A stretch of DNA of 37,200 nucleotides from an uncultured Clostridium sp. (GCA_945871955.1 CAMBXR010000024.1:1-37200), one strand, 5' to 3'. Shown: positions 1-9,357, numbered from the stretch's first letter. Notes: generated by a model not told the origin, from the letters alone. A program made the numbers and translations.

Positions 1-51
1 CATTTTCATTATAGCTTGTGAAGTAAATCTTAATGTTTTTTCCTTATAAGT

Positions 52-85
52 AAAAGGATGAACTTTATCTAAGTTCATCCTTTTT
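52..85 (-). terminator. hairpin terminator after alr
   Basis: A 13-bp perfect stem (arms 53-65 and 71-83, loop TATCT) lies 14 bases past the alr stop. A run of five T follows on the + strand and a shorter T-rich tail (TTTTACTTAT) on the minus strand. It may therefore also end a gene entering from the left of the window. Confidence 0.75.
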
Positions 86-98
86 ACCCATATATCTT

Positions 99-1271
99 TT
101 ATAAATGATATACTCTTTCTACTCTACTTCCAATACAACTTAAAGTTTCATTTGTAATAGTACCGCTTAATTTACTTAGTTGATTTACAGGTAAATAATT
201 ATCTCCATCTTGTCCAAATAAAGTAACTATATCCCCTTCTTTTACATCATCTATATTACTTACATCTATCATAGTTTGATCCATACAAACATTTCCTATT
301 ATTCTTCCATATTGACCATTTACTAAAACTTTAAAATCCTTTTTCGATACAGCTCTTGAAAATCCGTCTGCATATCCAATAGTAATAGTTGCTATCTTCA
401 TAGGAGTTGTGGTAGTGAAATTATTACCATATCCTATATTTTCTCCTGCTGGTACATCTTTAACCATTGCAACCTTACATCTTAAAGACATAGTTGGTCT
501 AAACTGTTCATTTTCCGGTAATTTGCATAGTATTTCATCAGATGGATCACAAGGTACACCATATAATATAATACCTGGTCTTGCTAAATCCCTATGAATT
601 TCTCTATATGTAGTTATTCCATAAGAATTTTGTAAGTGTACTTCTCCTAAATCTATTTTATCTTCTTTTAATTTTTCTATTATATAATCAAAGTTTTCTA
701 TTTGTTTTCTAGTGAATAAAATATCTTCTTCAGCCTCACTATCTGCTCTACATAAATGAGAGAATATTCCCGTTATATCTAAATTTTTCATTTTATATAT
801 ACTCTTTATATTTTCAATATTATCTCTATTTTCACCTATTCTGTTCATCCCTGTATTAAGTGCCACATGGCATTTAACTACTCCTGGTAGTTCACTTAAT
901 TCTTGTGCATATTTACTATCTATTAATGCTTGTGTAAGGTCATATTTAATTAATTCATCCTTTTGACAAACAGGTGTGTATCCTAGTATTATTATTTCAC
1001 CTTTTATATTAGACTTTCTAAGTTCAATAGCTTCACTTATACATGCTACTGCAAAATGTTTAATACCTATACTTTCAAAATAACTTGCAACTTGTACAGC
1101 CCCATGACCATAAGCATTGGCCTTAACTACACCAACTATTTCACAATCATCATCTAACATATTGTTAATTACATCTATATTATGCTTAAAGTTAGTTAGA
1201 TTAATTTCCGCAAAAGCTCTTAATCTAGAAGTGTCAATCTCATCTCTATTTTTATAAATTTTTGACAGCAT
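99..1271 (-). CDS. alr: alanine racemase
   Basis: PLP-dependent fold-type III racemase that converts L-alanine to D-alanine for peptidoglycan; cytoplasmic dimer. The protein is 390 residues, the usual family length. The PLP-lysine motif VVKANAYGHGA is near residue 50 and the second catalytic tyrosine is in IGYGNNF near residue 281. The C-terminal beta domain has GNVCMDQTMIDVS. An in-frame ATG two codons upstream sits only 3 bases from the AGGGGG ribosome binding site. The ATG at 1271 is about 9 bases from it and is preferred. Spacing and a terminator on each side suggest a single-gene unit, with an extended -10 promoter just upstream. The gene may be a generic racemase or one of several paralogues, since clostridia often carry more than one. 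Confidence 0.95.
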   Translation of the reverse strand: MLSKIYKNRDEIDTSRLRAFAEINLTNFKHNIDVINNMLDDDCEIVGVVKANAYGHGAVQVASYFESIGIKHFAVACISEAIELRKSNIKGEIIILGYTPVCQKDELIKYDLTQALIDSKYAQELSELPGVVKCHVALNTGMNRIGENRDNIENIKSIYKMKNLDITGIFSHLCRADSEAEEDILFTRKQIENFDYIIEKLKEDKIDLGEVHLQNSYGITTYREIHRDLARPGIILYGVPCDPSDEILCKLPENEQFRPTMSLRCKVAMVKDVPAGENIGYGNNFTTTTPMKIATITIGYADGFSRAVSKKDFKVLVNGQYGRIIGNVCMDQTMIDVSNIDDVKEGDIVTLFGQDGDNYLPVNQLSKLSGTITNETLSCIGSRVERVYHL

Positions 1272-1350
1272 TATCATCTTCCCCCTAACTTATTTTCAAA
1301 TTTTCTTCTTAAAGAAAAATCATATTATGTTTACTAGAAATTCTACTTTT

Positions 1351-1359
1351 ATTATAACA
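1351..1359 (-). promoter_or_regulatory. extended -10 promoter of alr
   Basis: On the minus strand the sequence reads TGTTATAAT, a perfect -10 hexamer with the TGn extension. No good -35 is seen at 17 bases. It lies about 80 bases upstream of the alr start. Confidence 0.55.
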
Positions 1360-1390
1360 TATTTTTATATATTTTAATGTTTGTCAATTA

Positions 1391-1417
1391 AAAATAAGCC
1401 ACTTTTACATGGCTTAT
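1391..1417 (-). terminator. terminator of small membrane protein gene
   Basis: An 8-bp stem (ATAAGCCA/TGGCTTAT, arms 1394-1401 and 1410-1417) is followed on the minus strand by TTTTTAATT. It lies 45 bases past the stop of the 111-residue protein and upstream of the alr promoter, so it separates the two genes. Confidence 0.8.
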
Positions 1418-1462
1418 ATGGTTTCATTTACTAACTATATTATTCTAAATTTCTATTCTTTT

Positions 1463-1798
1463 CTAATCTTTTTCCTTGCCACAATGAGGACATTCTTCTC
1501 TTTTTAGTCTTCTAGAGTTAAATTCATCCACAGATTTTTTAAGTTCTTCCTTTTCTTCTTCCTCCTGTCTTATAAATTCATCTTCATAAAACTTCATTCT
1601 TTCTTTTTCTTTAAATATTTCTTCTATTTCATCTTCATAATATCTAGCTAATCTTTTATCTTCAATCATCTCTGTTATTTTTTTTATTCCTACATAGGCT
1701 CCTGCAGTAGCACCAGCAGTTATAGCTCCAAATATAACAGCTTTTCTAAGCTTTTTATTTACATCAATATAATTCTCAATACACTTAATACCATTCAT
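1463..1798 (-). CDS. small membrane protein with coiled coil and CxxC tail
   Basis: Not recognised. The 111-residue protein has a short basic N-terminus, one Gly/Ala-rich hydrophobic segment (about residues 20-38, AVIFGAITAGATAGAYVGI) with a glycine-zipper look, a long charged Glu/Lys-rich helix (about 45-95), and a C-terminal CPHCG that could bind zinc or be redox active. A longer frame begins at an ATG six codons upstream, but that ATG is part of the AAAGGAG ribosome binding site, so the start at 1798 is used. Transcribed alone: terminators or gaps lie on both sides. The topology suggests a membrane anchor with a helical domain on one side; function unknown. Confidence 0.75.
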   Translation of the reverse strand: MNGIKCIENYIDVNKKLRKAVIFGAITAGATAGAYVGIKKITEMIEDKRLARYYEDEIEEIFKEKERMKFYEDEFIRQEEEEKEELKKSVDEFNSRRLKREECPHCGKEKD

Positions 1799-1964
1799 TT
1801 TAATATCTCCTTTCATAAAAGGTTATTATATATAAATAGTATTTGTATTTAATTAATAAAAAAATTATAAATTTGTGAATTATATTTTGTAATTAATATG
1901 TAAGTTTGAATTATTTTACATAAAATTAAAATTATAAATTTAACTTTTTCAAAATCATATATAC

Positions 1965-2103
1965 TAAGGAAGTGGCTTAATTTTTTATCTACCCAAAAGA
2001 ATTTATTTTATACTCTTGAATCGGCTTAAATTACTTTATACATTGAAAGCTCTTTGAAGAGTTTTACGTGTTAGTTTGAGATATTACCACTACCACTTCC
2101 TTA
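1965..2103. other. 139-base element bounded by an 11-bp inverted repeat
   Basis: The 429-base gap 1817-2245 has no credible gene. It contains TAAGGAAGTGG at 1965-1975 and its perfect inverse CCACTTCCTTA at 2093-2103. Inside is a further hairpin around 2045-2066 (AAAGCTC loop GAGTTTT, one G-U pair if read on the + strand), and GGCTTAA occurs twice as a direct repeat. This could be a structured RNA or a small non-autonomous transposon (MITE) with TA at both ends. I do not recognise it as a known RNA family. The rest of the gap is AT-rich and featureless. Confidence 0.5.
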
Positions 2104-2245
2104 ATATAATTGTATTTATATTTACGTAATTATGTTCATATTTATTGATAAATAATAATATTTTATTTTCTTTTTCGAAGTTATACTTTCTTTATACTCA
2201 TCATATACTATTAATTACTATTATTTTTTATAAAAATTTATTATA

Positions 2246-3214
2246 TTAAGAGTCCTTTTTATCTATACATTTTTCAGGATTAATATAAATTACTTCCCAC
2301 TCATTATCTTCATTCTTTTTATAATCGGCTATTTTTTTATCTACACCATTAGTTAATTCATAAAAAAGTACATAATATTCATTGTCGTCTTTGTCCTTAT
2401 AATAAGCTCTCTTTTCATAACCATCTTCATTTACAATTACATCACTATCTAGTAAAGAACACTCATTTCCATATTCTACTTCTACAAATGTTTGAGCATC
2501 ATAAGCCCATCCATGATATGGTGCACATAAATAATTTTCACCCGTATAGTCCATATTCACTATTTTGTAACCATCATCTTCTTTATCTAAATATATATAT
2601 CCATAATAATATGTAAATAATCCTTTAGTTTCTTCTGAGCCTTCTATTACTTCCAATTCTACAAAATACTTTAATAAATCAGGCTTATCTTTATCAGATG
2701 GAACATTATTTATTTTTATTAAGTTAATATGAAGTATATTTTTAAATGAGTCTAAAAAATCCTTATATGACAATTTATTTTGATAAGATTTTGATAAAAA
2801 ATTATATGCTACTGGATAAGGTCCTTTTGTATCTGTCATTGAATCACATCTTGTTTCACTACTTTCAATAGGATTTGCTGCTTCTCTAAGTACATTAAAA
2901 TAATTAATAACTGTATCCTTACCCGATCTAAATGGTTTTGTTGGTAAATTCATTTTATATGGATTTGTATTGTAAAATTCTTTTAAAATATTTAAATTAT
3001 CATCATTTAATATGGACATATTTGATGGTCTAAAAAATCGCTCTAAATCATAATTTTCATCTATACTATCTACAAGTTGTAAATCCTCATCAATTATAGA
3101 TTCACTTATTAAATTACCACCTAAAATATATTTATTTTCTTTTTCTGCATATATATTCACTGTTGTCGTTATTATCATTATTAAGCACAAGGTTACATAT
3201 TTTATTTTATTCAT
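2246..3214 (-). CDS. secreted protein of unknown function
   Basis: Not recognised. The 322-residue protein has a clear Sec signal peptide (basic start MNKIK, hydrophobic 6-22, probable cleavage after IYA). The central part, about residues 100-230, looks like an NTF2-type fold: a helix with TVINYFNVLREA, then a second helical stretch, then alternating strands ending GYIYLDKEDDGYKIVNMDY. This assignment is inferred from pattern only. The C-terminal part is acidic and Tyr-rich. The ribosome binding site AAGAAAGGAG sits well before the ATG. It lies alone between the trpP terminator and the structured gap downstream; no terminator of its own is obvious. Confidence 0.75.
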   Translation of the reverse strand: MNKIKYVTLCLIMIITTTVNIYAEKENKYILGGNLISESIIDEDLQLVDSIDENYDLERFFRPSNMSILNDDNLNILKEFYNTNPYKMNLPTKPFRSGKDTVINYFNVLREAANPIESSETRCDSMTDTKGPYPVAYNFLSKSYQNKLSYKDFLDSFKNILHINLIKINNVPSDKDKPDLLKYFVELEVIEGSEETKGLFTYYYGYIYLDKEDDGYKIVNMDYTGENYLCAPYHGWAYDAQTFVEVEYGNECSLLDSDVIVNEDGYEKRAYYKDKDDNEYYVLFYELTNGVDKKIADYKKNEDNEWEVIYINPEKCIDKKDS

Positions 3215-3351
3215 AATGAACTCCTTTCTTAAAGTAAATGAATTATTACTTATATCTTTTACAATTTTTTCTAAAATACACTAAAAATGTTTTTAAAAAA
3301 TTATTTTCATCACTTATTTGAAAAGAATAATGAAGATGATAGAACTTTTAC

Positions 3352-3400
3352 AAAAAACAAAAAATATCTCCTCTGCTTTATCTTATAGAGGAGATATTTT
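3352..3400 (-). terminator. strong terminator after trpP
   Basis: A 14-bp perfect stem (arms 3361-3374 and 3387-3400, 12-base loop) is followed on the minus strand by TTTTTTGTTTTTTG. It begins 11 bases past the trpP stop. Confidence 0.92.
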
Positions 3401-3410
3401 GCTTATAAAA

Positions 3411-3962
3411 TTAACTTTGTAAACTTACCTTCTTCATAGTTACATGAATTACTTTAAATACTACAGCACCAACTATTACGTTAACTACTATGGCTGGAAG
3501 AACAACTGATGCATATAATATACTTAATGACATTTGTCCTGGAAGACCAACTAGTATTTGAGCTGAGTATAAAAAAGTAAATCCACTTATTGCAGTTCCT
3601 ATAACCATTAATACAGTTGAAACAGCAAAGTCTTGATTCTTTTCAGCTAATTTTTTCATAAAAGGAACTTTGTACATAACCATCATCAATAAAAAACTTA
3701 AATTAGCAGTAACAAATTTATCTATAAGATTTGGTACTTGACCACCTGGAAATGAAGTTGTCATAGCTGAAAATATACCTGTAATTATTCCGCATACTAA
3801 ACAAGTTTTATAACTATCCTTATTTAATATCATAATAGTAAATAACATTATTAAAGTCATATCAGGCTTTACACCAAATATTGCAGGTTCTATTTGGTGT
3901 AAAACTAAACCTATACCTAAAAGCACAGCATTTAAAACTAATTTTCTTGTATTCATTTTCAT
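3411..3962 (-). CDS. trpP: tryptophan transporter TrpP
   Basis: Integral membrane protein of 183 residues with about five to six hydrophobic segments, matching the TrpP (YhaG) tryptophan uptake family. Recognisable stretches are HQIEPAIFGVKPDMTLIMLF and FSAMTTSFPGGQVPNLIDKF. The family is small and S-component-like; whether it needs an ECF energising module is not shown here. A TTG 15 bases upstream is inside the GGAGG ribosome binding site, so the ATG at 3962 is the start. The substrate is supported independently by the upstream T-box, whose specifier codon is UGG (Trp). Expression should therefore rise when uncharged tRNA-Trp accumulates. Monocistronic, closed by a strong terminator. Confidence 0.93.
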   Translation of the reverse strand: MKMNTRKLVLNAVLLGIGLVLHQIEPAIFGVKPDMTLIMLFTIMILNKDSYKTCLVCGIITGIFSAMTTSFPGGQVPNLIDKFVTANLSFLLMMVMYKVPFMKKLAEKNQDFAVSTVLMVIGTAISGFTFLYSAQILVGLPGQMSLSILYASVVLPAIVVNVIVGAVVFKVIHVTMKKVSLQS

Positions 3963-4107
3963 AATAATACCCTCCAAATTTAATTAAATTTAAATAAATT
4001 AATTCCTCTTTTAACCTCTTAAGAGCTTTAGTTCAAACCAAAATTTTCACCTGCCTTTCTTTTTATTTTACTTAGAACATATTTGGGTCAATCACTTTAA
4101 ATTAATT

Positions 4108-4383
4108 AAAAAAGCTTCGTCCTATTATAATAGGACGAAGCTTTACTCCGCGTTGCCACCTAATTTGTGTATTAAAAAAATACACCCCTTAATATTGGTA
4201 CCATCATACCTCATTTGCTGTAACGTGCAAACCACGGTAAAATCTACTCTCTTAAAGATTTCGGTTTACTCCTCAAAGGCCCATTCATCAAATCATTTCT
4301 TGTTGAGATTCCACCATCCCCAACTCTCTATATTGAACCTGAATTTGATTACTATCCCTCATCAAAGGATTTAATTTATTATT
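4108..4383 (-). promoter_or_regulatory. T-box riboswitch, tryptophan-specific, controlling trpP
   Basis: Leader RNA that senses uncharged tRNA-Trp. Read on the minus strand it has Stem I with the loop-E sequence AGTA on the 5' side and GAATGGGCC on the 3' side. The codon after GAA is TGG (4283-4281), the Trp specifier. The conserved T-box sequence AGGTGGCAACGCGG is at 4161-4148, able to pair with the tRNA acceptor end. The terminator follows, with a 14-bp stem (arms 4111-4124 and 4131-4144) and a T-rich tail. The trpP start is about 150 bases further on. Confidence 0.95.
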
Positions 4384-4389
4384 AATAAT

Positions 4390-4418
4390 ATAGTATGATT
4401 TCAAATCAATTTTGTCAA
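4390..4418 (-). promoter_or_regulatory. sigma-A promoter of the T-box/trpP unit
   Basis: On the minus strand: TTGACA (4418-4413), 17 bases, TACTAT (4395-4390). The predicted transcript start near 4383 is just before Stem I of the T-box. Confidence 0.85.
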
Positions 4419-4440
4419 CCATTTCCATAACTTTTTTATA

Positions 4441-5538
4441 TTATATGATTATAAATGGATTTAAATTAATCTCACTTCTTATTATTTCAATACCTTCAAT
4501 ACTATCTAAAAATCTCTTCATAACATCTTTAAATATATTTTCTGTATCGAAATGACCACAGTCAACTATAGTCATTCCCATATCAAGAGCATCTTGAGCT
4601 TCATGATATTTAACATCACCAGTTATAATTACATCACAATTTTTAGATTTGGCTAACCTTACCATATCAGATCCAGCTCCAGTAACTACTGCAACTTTCT
4701 TAATCTTAGTGTTTAAATCACCCACAACTCTTATATGATTCATATTTAATTTTAGTTTAATTTTTTCACATAAGGCTTGTAAGTTTGTTTGTACATCTAA
4801 AGAAGCATATCTTCCAAGCCCCACAGACTCTCCTTTATTTTCAAGCTTATAAATATCATAAGCAACTTCTTCATAAGGATGAACTTTTATCATTTTATCT
4901 ATAGTTTTTTGTAATATACTTTGTGGTACTATTGTTTCTATTTTTACTTCCTCAACTTCTTCAATCTCTCCCACTGTTCCTATAAAAGGATTTGTATTTT
5001 CATCTGGCTTAAATGTTCCTATTCCCCCAGTATTAAATGTACAGTGACTATAATTACCTATATAACCCGCTCCAGCTTCTCCTAGAGCCTCTCTAAGGAC
5101 TAACTCATGAGTTTTAGGTACATATACTGCCAATTTATATAGAGTTTGGCTATTTGTTACATCTAATATTTTAGTATTTTTAAATCCCATAATCTCCATA
5201 AAGTAATCATTTAATCCATCGAAGGCTATATCAAAGTTTGTATGCATAGAATATAAAGCTATATCATTTTTTATAAGTTTATGAATAAGTCTTCCCTTTA
5301 AATCTTTAGTATTTATTTTATTTATTTTTTTAAATATAAAAGGATGATGAGTTACTATTAAATCCACATTATTTTCTATAGCTTCATCAATTACATTTTC
5401 ATTAGCTTCTAATGTAACTAATACTTTTTTTATTTCACTTTCAAAGTCACCAACTAATAATCCCACATTGTCCCAATCATAAGCTAAACTAAGAGGATAT
5501 TTCTTTTCTATCTGCTTAATTAGATCATTTAACTTCAT
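4441..5538 (-). CDS. Nif3-like dinuclear metal centre protein (YqfO type)
   Basis: Nif3/DUF34 family, 365 residues. This is the long Gram-positive form, with an inserted PII-like domain (about 130-240) inside the two-part Nif3 core. Metal-site motifs seen: VTHHPF (His 64/65), HTNFDIAFDGLN (His 99, Asp 103) and, near the C-terminus, GHFDTE. Often annotated as GTP cyclohydrolase I type 2, but the biochemical role is unsettled, so I do not assign a reaction. It is the last gene of the dnaG-rpoD-trmK-nif3 group and starts 15 bases after trmK. No clear terminator is seen before the T-box promoter, which lies 20-80 bases downstream. Confidence 0.92.
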   Translation of the reverse strand: MKLNDLIKQIEKKYPLSLAYDWDNVGLLVGDFESEIKKVLVTLEANENVIDEAIENNVDLIVTHHPFIFKKINKINTKDLKGRLIHKLIKNDIALYSMHTNFDIAFDGLNDYFMEIMGFKNTKILDVTNSQTLYKLAVYVPKTHELVLREALGEAGAGYIGNYSHCTFNTGGIGTFKPDENTNPFIGTVGEIEEVEEVKIETIVPQSILQKTIDKMIKVHPYEEVAYDIYKLENKGESVGLGRYASLDVQTNLQALCEKIKLKLNMNHIRVVGDLNTKIKKVAVVTGAGSDMVRLAKSKNCDVIITGDVKYHEAQDALDMGMTIVDCGHFDTENIFKDVMKRFLDSIEGIEIIRSEINLNPFIII

Positions 5539-5553
5539 TTTTTCAACCCCTTG

Positions 5554-6240
5554 TTAAATTAAATTCTTAAGTTTTTCTATTTTCATCTTAGCTAAGTTTC
5601 TTTTTGCAACAACTGCATCTAACTCTTTATCTCCTAGCTTTTCAATTATATTATTGTATTTTTTAATTTTATTTTCAATAAATTCTACTAAAAGTTCATC
5701 TTTATTTTCTATTAATTTTTTACCTACTTCATAGTATATCTCATCTTCAACTGAAGTATTATTCCCTGTATATTTAGCTACTATTATCTCATATAATCTA
5801 AAATCTTCTTTTTCTAAACATTCATCTATTATTTCATATCCATTATTTAATAAATATGATCTTAACTCCTCTTGTGCTTGCATAGGCTGTAATATTAATT
5901 TTTCAACACTATGAGCTACTTCTTTATTAGCTTCTAGAAGTTCTCCTATTAATATTCCTCCCATTCCCGCTATTATAACTTCATCTACTTCACCTTTTTT
6001 TAATACTTCTATACCAGAACCTAATCTTAAGTCTACTTTATTTTCTAATTTATTTCTTTTTACTTCACTTCTAGCATTTTCTAAAGGGCCTTTATTTATA
6101 TCAGCTAAAATTGCAAAATCTATTTCTCCTTTATTTAAAAGATATACTGGTATATATCCATGATCTGTACCTATATCAGCAAGTCTTTTATTTTTATCTA
6201 CTAAAGATGCTATTTTTAATAATCTGTTAGTTAATTTCAC
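5554..6240 (-). CDS. trmK: tRNA (adenine22-N1)-methyltransferase
   Basis: SAM-dependent methyltransferase making m1A22 in bacterial tRNAs (TrmK/YqfN family). The 228-residue protein shows the SAM-binding motif RLADIGTDHGYIP at residues 19-31, the acidic motif ILADINKGPL, and VIIAGMGG followed by ILQPM, as expected for the family, plus a C-terminal coiled-coil helix pair (about 165-228) that contacts tRNA in homologues. The start is GTG at 6240 with AGAAAGGAA upstream. It sits between rpoD, which has a terminator after it, and nif3. Expression may thus come from read-through or from its own promoter, which I could not locate. Confidence 0.93.
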   Translation of the reverse strand: MKLTNRLLKIASLVDKNKRLADIGTDHGYIPVYLLNKGEIDFAILADINKGPLENARSEVKRNKLENKVDLRLGSGIEVLKKGEVDEVIIAGMGGILIGELLEANKEVAHSVEKLILQPMQAQEELRSYLLNNGYEIIDECLEKEDFRLYEIIVAKYTGNNTSVEDEIYYEVGKKLIENKDELLVEFIENKIKKYNNIIEKLGDKELDAVVAKRNLAKMKIEKLKNLI

Positions 6241-6320
6241 TTTATTAATTCCTTTCTTATTCTTTTAATTCTCTTATTTATATGTATTAACATTTTCTCT
6301 AATTTTATTTCTATATAATT

Positions 6321-6348
6321 AAAAATTCGCCAAAGCTGGCGAATTTTT
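6321..6348 (-). terminator. terminator after rpoD
   Basis: Perfect 12-bp stem with a 4-base loop (arms 6321-6332 and 6337-6348), T-run within and after the arm on the minus strand, 12 bases past the rpoD stop. It should limit transcription into trmK-nif3. Confidence 0.88.
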
Positions 6349-6360
6349 AATTTATATATA

Positions 6361-7524
6361 TTAATCTAAATAATCTCTAAGTTTTTTAGATCTACTTGGA
6401 TGTCTTAATTTTCTTAAAGCCTTAGCTTCTATTTGTCTTATTCTTTCACGAGTAACATCAAACTCTTTACCAACTTCTTCAAGAGTTCTAGCTCTTCCAT
6501 CTTCAAGACCAAATCTTAATTTTAATACTTTTTGTTCTCTTTCATTTAATGAACCAAGAACCTCTTCTATTTGATCTTTAAGAAGTGAATATGCTGCTGC
6601 TTCTGCTGGAGCTAGAGCATCTTCATCTGGTATGAAATCTCCTAAATGCGAATCTTCTTCTTCACCTATTGGAGTTTCTAAAGATACTGGATCTTGAGCT
6701 ATTTTCATTATTTCTCTAACTTTTTCTTCAGACATTTCCATTTCTTTAGCTATTTCTTCTGGCTTAGGATCTCTTCCTAGTTCTTGTAATAATTGTCTTG
6801 AAACTCTTATTAATTTATTTATTGTTTCAACCATATGAACTGGTATTCTTATAGTTCTCGCTTGATCTGCTATAGCACGAGTTATAGCTTGTCTTATCCA
6901 CCATGTTGCATAAGTAGAGAATTTGAATCCTCTAACATAGTCGAATTTTTCCACAGCTTTTATAAGTCCTAGATTACCTTCTTGGATTAAATCTAAGAAT
7001 AACATTCCTCTACCAACATATCTTTTAGCTATACTTACAACAAGTCTTAAGTTGGCTTCAACTAATTTTTGTTTAGCTATTTCGTCTCCTTCTAGCATTC
7101 TTTTTGCTAGCTCAACTTCTTCATGAGGCTTAAGTAAAGGTATTTTTCCTATTTCCTTTAAATACATTCTCACTGGATCATCTATACTTATACCTTTTGG
7201 TAAAGATAAGTCTAGCTTATCCATTTCGATGTCTTCTTCACCTTTTAATTTTTCATCTACATCATCATCTATATTATCCATATCTAAAGTTAAATCATCA
7301 TCTGAGGAAAAATCAATTGTTACTTTTTCAGGCTTACTTTCTAGAATTTCTATTCCTAAATTTCCTAAAGTTTCATAAAGATTTTCTACTTTATCTTTAT
7401 CTAATTCTGTATTTGAAAAGGCTCCCATTATTTCATCTAATGTAAGAGATCCTTGTTTTTTTCCTTTTTCAATAAGATTTCTTGCTGCTAATCTATTTGC
7501 TTCTCTATTATTTGCCACACTCAA
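6361..7524 (-). CDS. rpoD: primary sigma factor (sigma-A)
   Basis: Housekeeping RNA polymerase sigma factor, 387 residues, the compact Firmicute form. Region 1.1 is at about 10-65, then an acidic linker (about 70-105). Region 1.2 begins with [11 protein letters not shown], region 2 spans about 155-225 ([32 protein letters not shown] for -10 melting), region 3 follows, and region 4.2 is a helix-turn-helix near 347-375 ([20 protein letters not shown]) for the -35 element. The ribosome binding site is GAAAGGAGG before the ATG. It is 15 bases after dnaG, in the classic dnaG-rpoD operon. The promoters described here (TTGACA/TATAAT-like) are its expected targets. Confidence 0.97.
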   Translation of the reverse strand: MSVANNREANRLAARNLIEKGKKQGSLTLDEIMGAFSNTELDKDKVENLYETLGNLGIEILESKPEKVTIDFSSDDDLTLDMDNIDDDVDEKLKGEEDIEMDKLDLSLPKGISIDDPVRMYLKEIGKIPLLKPHEEVELAKRMLEGDEIAKQKLVEANLRLVVSIAKRYVGRGMLFLDLIQEGNLGLIKAVEKFDYVRGFKFSTYATWWIRQAITRAIADQARTIRIPVHMVETINKLIRVSRQLLQELGRDPKPEEIAKEMEMSEEKVREIMKIAQDPVSLETPIGEEEDSHLGDFIPDEDALAPAEAAAYSLLKDQIEEVLGSLNEREQKVLKLRFGLEDGRARTLEEVGKEFDVTRERIRQIEAKALRKLRHPSRSKKLRDYLD

Positions 7525-7539
7525 ACCTCCTTTCGTGTT

Positions 7540-9357
7540 TTATAAATTTTTTAAGCTCTTTTGTATATCTACTATTTTTAAACTAATCTTCATAATTTCT
7601 AATTCTACCTCTTTCATGCTGTCTTTATCTAAGCTACTGTGATTTAGGCTTGTTTCTAATTCTTTTTGCTTTTGAAGTAGCGCTTCTACTTCTTTATGAA
7701 ATTTATTTCTTTTTACATTTTTAATTATTTCATCAACATTCTTAGAATTATAAGTATTTATACTATTTAATGGTATATTATCCAAATCATTCAAATATTC
7801 TTCAGATATGTTTAAACTTTTGATTTTGTCAATAGTTATTTTGTCCAATTCTTTATTTTTAATTATTAGATTAAAAATTTCTTTACTGTCCTTAATTAAG
7901 AAATCATCCTCACTAATTTTTAACAGTGCAATGATACGAAGTTCTTTATTTTCCATTAATAATTTTATAAAGGTTTCTTCTACGAATTTTTCACCATTTT
8001 TGATATTTTCAATCTTCTCAATTGGTTTTTGTTCGTTTTTTATAAATTTTTTGTAATTATTTTTTCTATCATTATATTTTTTCCCAAAAACTTCTTCTTT
8101 CATTGCTTCTAGACTGATATTAAATTCTTTACTTACATATTTAATATAAAAGTCTTTTTCTACAGGAGATGATAAGGTCTTAATTATTAATGCAGCCTCT
8201 TTTGCAAATTTTATTAAGTGTTCATCCTTATTAAAATCAAATTTTCTTTTTAATATGTTAATTTGAAATACAATATGAGAAACTGAATCATCTATAGCTT
8301 TTAAAAATCCTTCTTTTTTATATTTTTTAATAAAATCATCTGGATCTTTACAATCTTTTAAGTTTAAGATTTTTATATTTATATTTTGTCCTCTTAATAT
8401 TTCAATTGCTCTTAGAGTTGCTTTAACTCCAGCTTCATCTGAGTCATATGATATTATTGCAGTAGATGCATATCTTTTAATTAATTTACCTTGTTCATTT
8501 GTTAAGGCCGTTCCAAGTGTAGCTACTACATTTTCAATTCCTTGTTCATATAAAGAAATTAAATCCATATACCCTTCAACTAATATTAAAGTATCATTTT
8601 TTATGCTTTTTTTTGCATAATTTAAACCATATAAATTATATCTTTTATTAAAAAGTATTGTATCTGGTGAGTTAAGGTATTTTGGTAGAGAATCATCTAA
8701 AACTCTTCCTCCAAATCCTATAACATTTCCTCTATAATCAAATATTGGAAACATAACTCTATTTCTAAATCTATCGAAGTATTTATTATCTTTTTCTTTA
8801 TGCGTAATTAGTCCACTTTTAACTAAATCATTTTTTTCATAACCCATTGATAATAAATATTCCATCAAACTATTCCACGAATATGGAGAGTAACCTAATC
8901 CAAATTTCTTTATAATTTTATCACTAAGTCCTCTTTTTCTTAAATAATCATATCCTGGATTTTTAGAACTAATTAAATTGCTAAAATAAAACCTTGCAGC
9001 ATTAAGATGAATATCTTGCATTAACTTAATATTTTCCATCTTAATTTTATCTGCTTCACTTAAATTAGTTTTGAACTCTATTCCATTTTGTTCTGCTAGT
9101 AACTTTACAGCTTCCATAAAGTCTAAATTTTCTATTTTCATAATGAAATTGATTACATCTCCACCTTCTCCACAACCAAAACATTTATAAATTTGCTTGT
9201 TTTGATTTACATGAAAAGATCCTGTTTTTTCACTATGAAAAGGACATAGACCACTGTAACTACTACCTGAATTTTTTAAACTTATGTACTGAGATATTAT
9301 ACTTACAATATCACATCTACTTTTAACTTCATCTATTAAATCTCTCATATTATTCAT
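7540..9357 (-). CDS. dnaG: DNA primase
   Basis: Synthesises RNA primers at the replication fork, working with the replicative helicase. The 605-residue protein has the CHC2 zinc-binding domain at the N-terminus (Cys38, His41, Cys59, Cys62), the RNA-polymerase core with FGGRVLDD near 215-222, and the Toprim domain with ILVEGYMDL (Glu261) and ISYDSDEAG (Asp305, Asp307). A lysine/glutamate-rich C-terminal helicase-binding region (about 430-605) completes it. AAAGGGTGAT precedes the ATG; a second ATG three codons in is also possible. It leads the operon with rpoD and has its own sigma-A promoter 37-64 bases upstream. Confidence 0.97.
   Translation of the reverse strand: MNNMRDLIDEVKSRCDIVSIISQYISLKNSGSSYSGLCPFHSEKTGSFHVNQNKQIYKCFGCGEGGDVINFIMKIENLDFMEAVKLLAEQNGIEFKTNLSEADKIKMENIKLMQDIHLNAARFYFSNLISSKNPGYDYLRKRGLSDKIIKKFGLGYSPYSWNSLMEYLLSMGYEKNDLVKSGLITHKEKDNKYFDRFRNRVMFPIFDYRGNVIGFGGRVLDDSLPKYLNSPDTILFNKRYNLYGLNYAKKSIKNDTLILVEGYMDLISLYEQGIENVVATLGTALTNEQGKLIKRYASTAIISYDSDEAGVKATLRAIEILRGQNINIKILNLKDCKDPDDFIKKYKKEGFLKAIDDSVSHIVFQINILKRKFDFNKDEHLIKFAKEAALIIKTLSSPVEKDFYIKYVSKEFNISLEAMKEEVFGKKYNDRKNNYKKFIKNEQKPIEKIENIKNGEKFVEETFIKLLMENKELRIIALLKISEDDFLIKDSKEIFNLIIKNKELDKITIDKIKSLNISEEYLNDLDNIPLNSINTYNSKNVDEIIKNVKRNKFHKEVEALLQKQKELETSLNHSSLDKDSMKEVELEIMKISLKIVDIQKSLKNL

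Noticed and set aside
1965-2103. 6S RNA
   Set aside because: Too short (139 against about 180-200) and no clear central bubble flanked by long stems. A known riboswitch class was also not matched.
4153-4374. 73-codon open frame on the + strand
   Set aside because: It lies entirely in the antisense of the T-box leader, lacks a ribosome binding site, and its composition follows the RNA structure.
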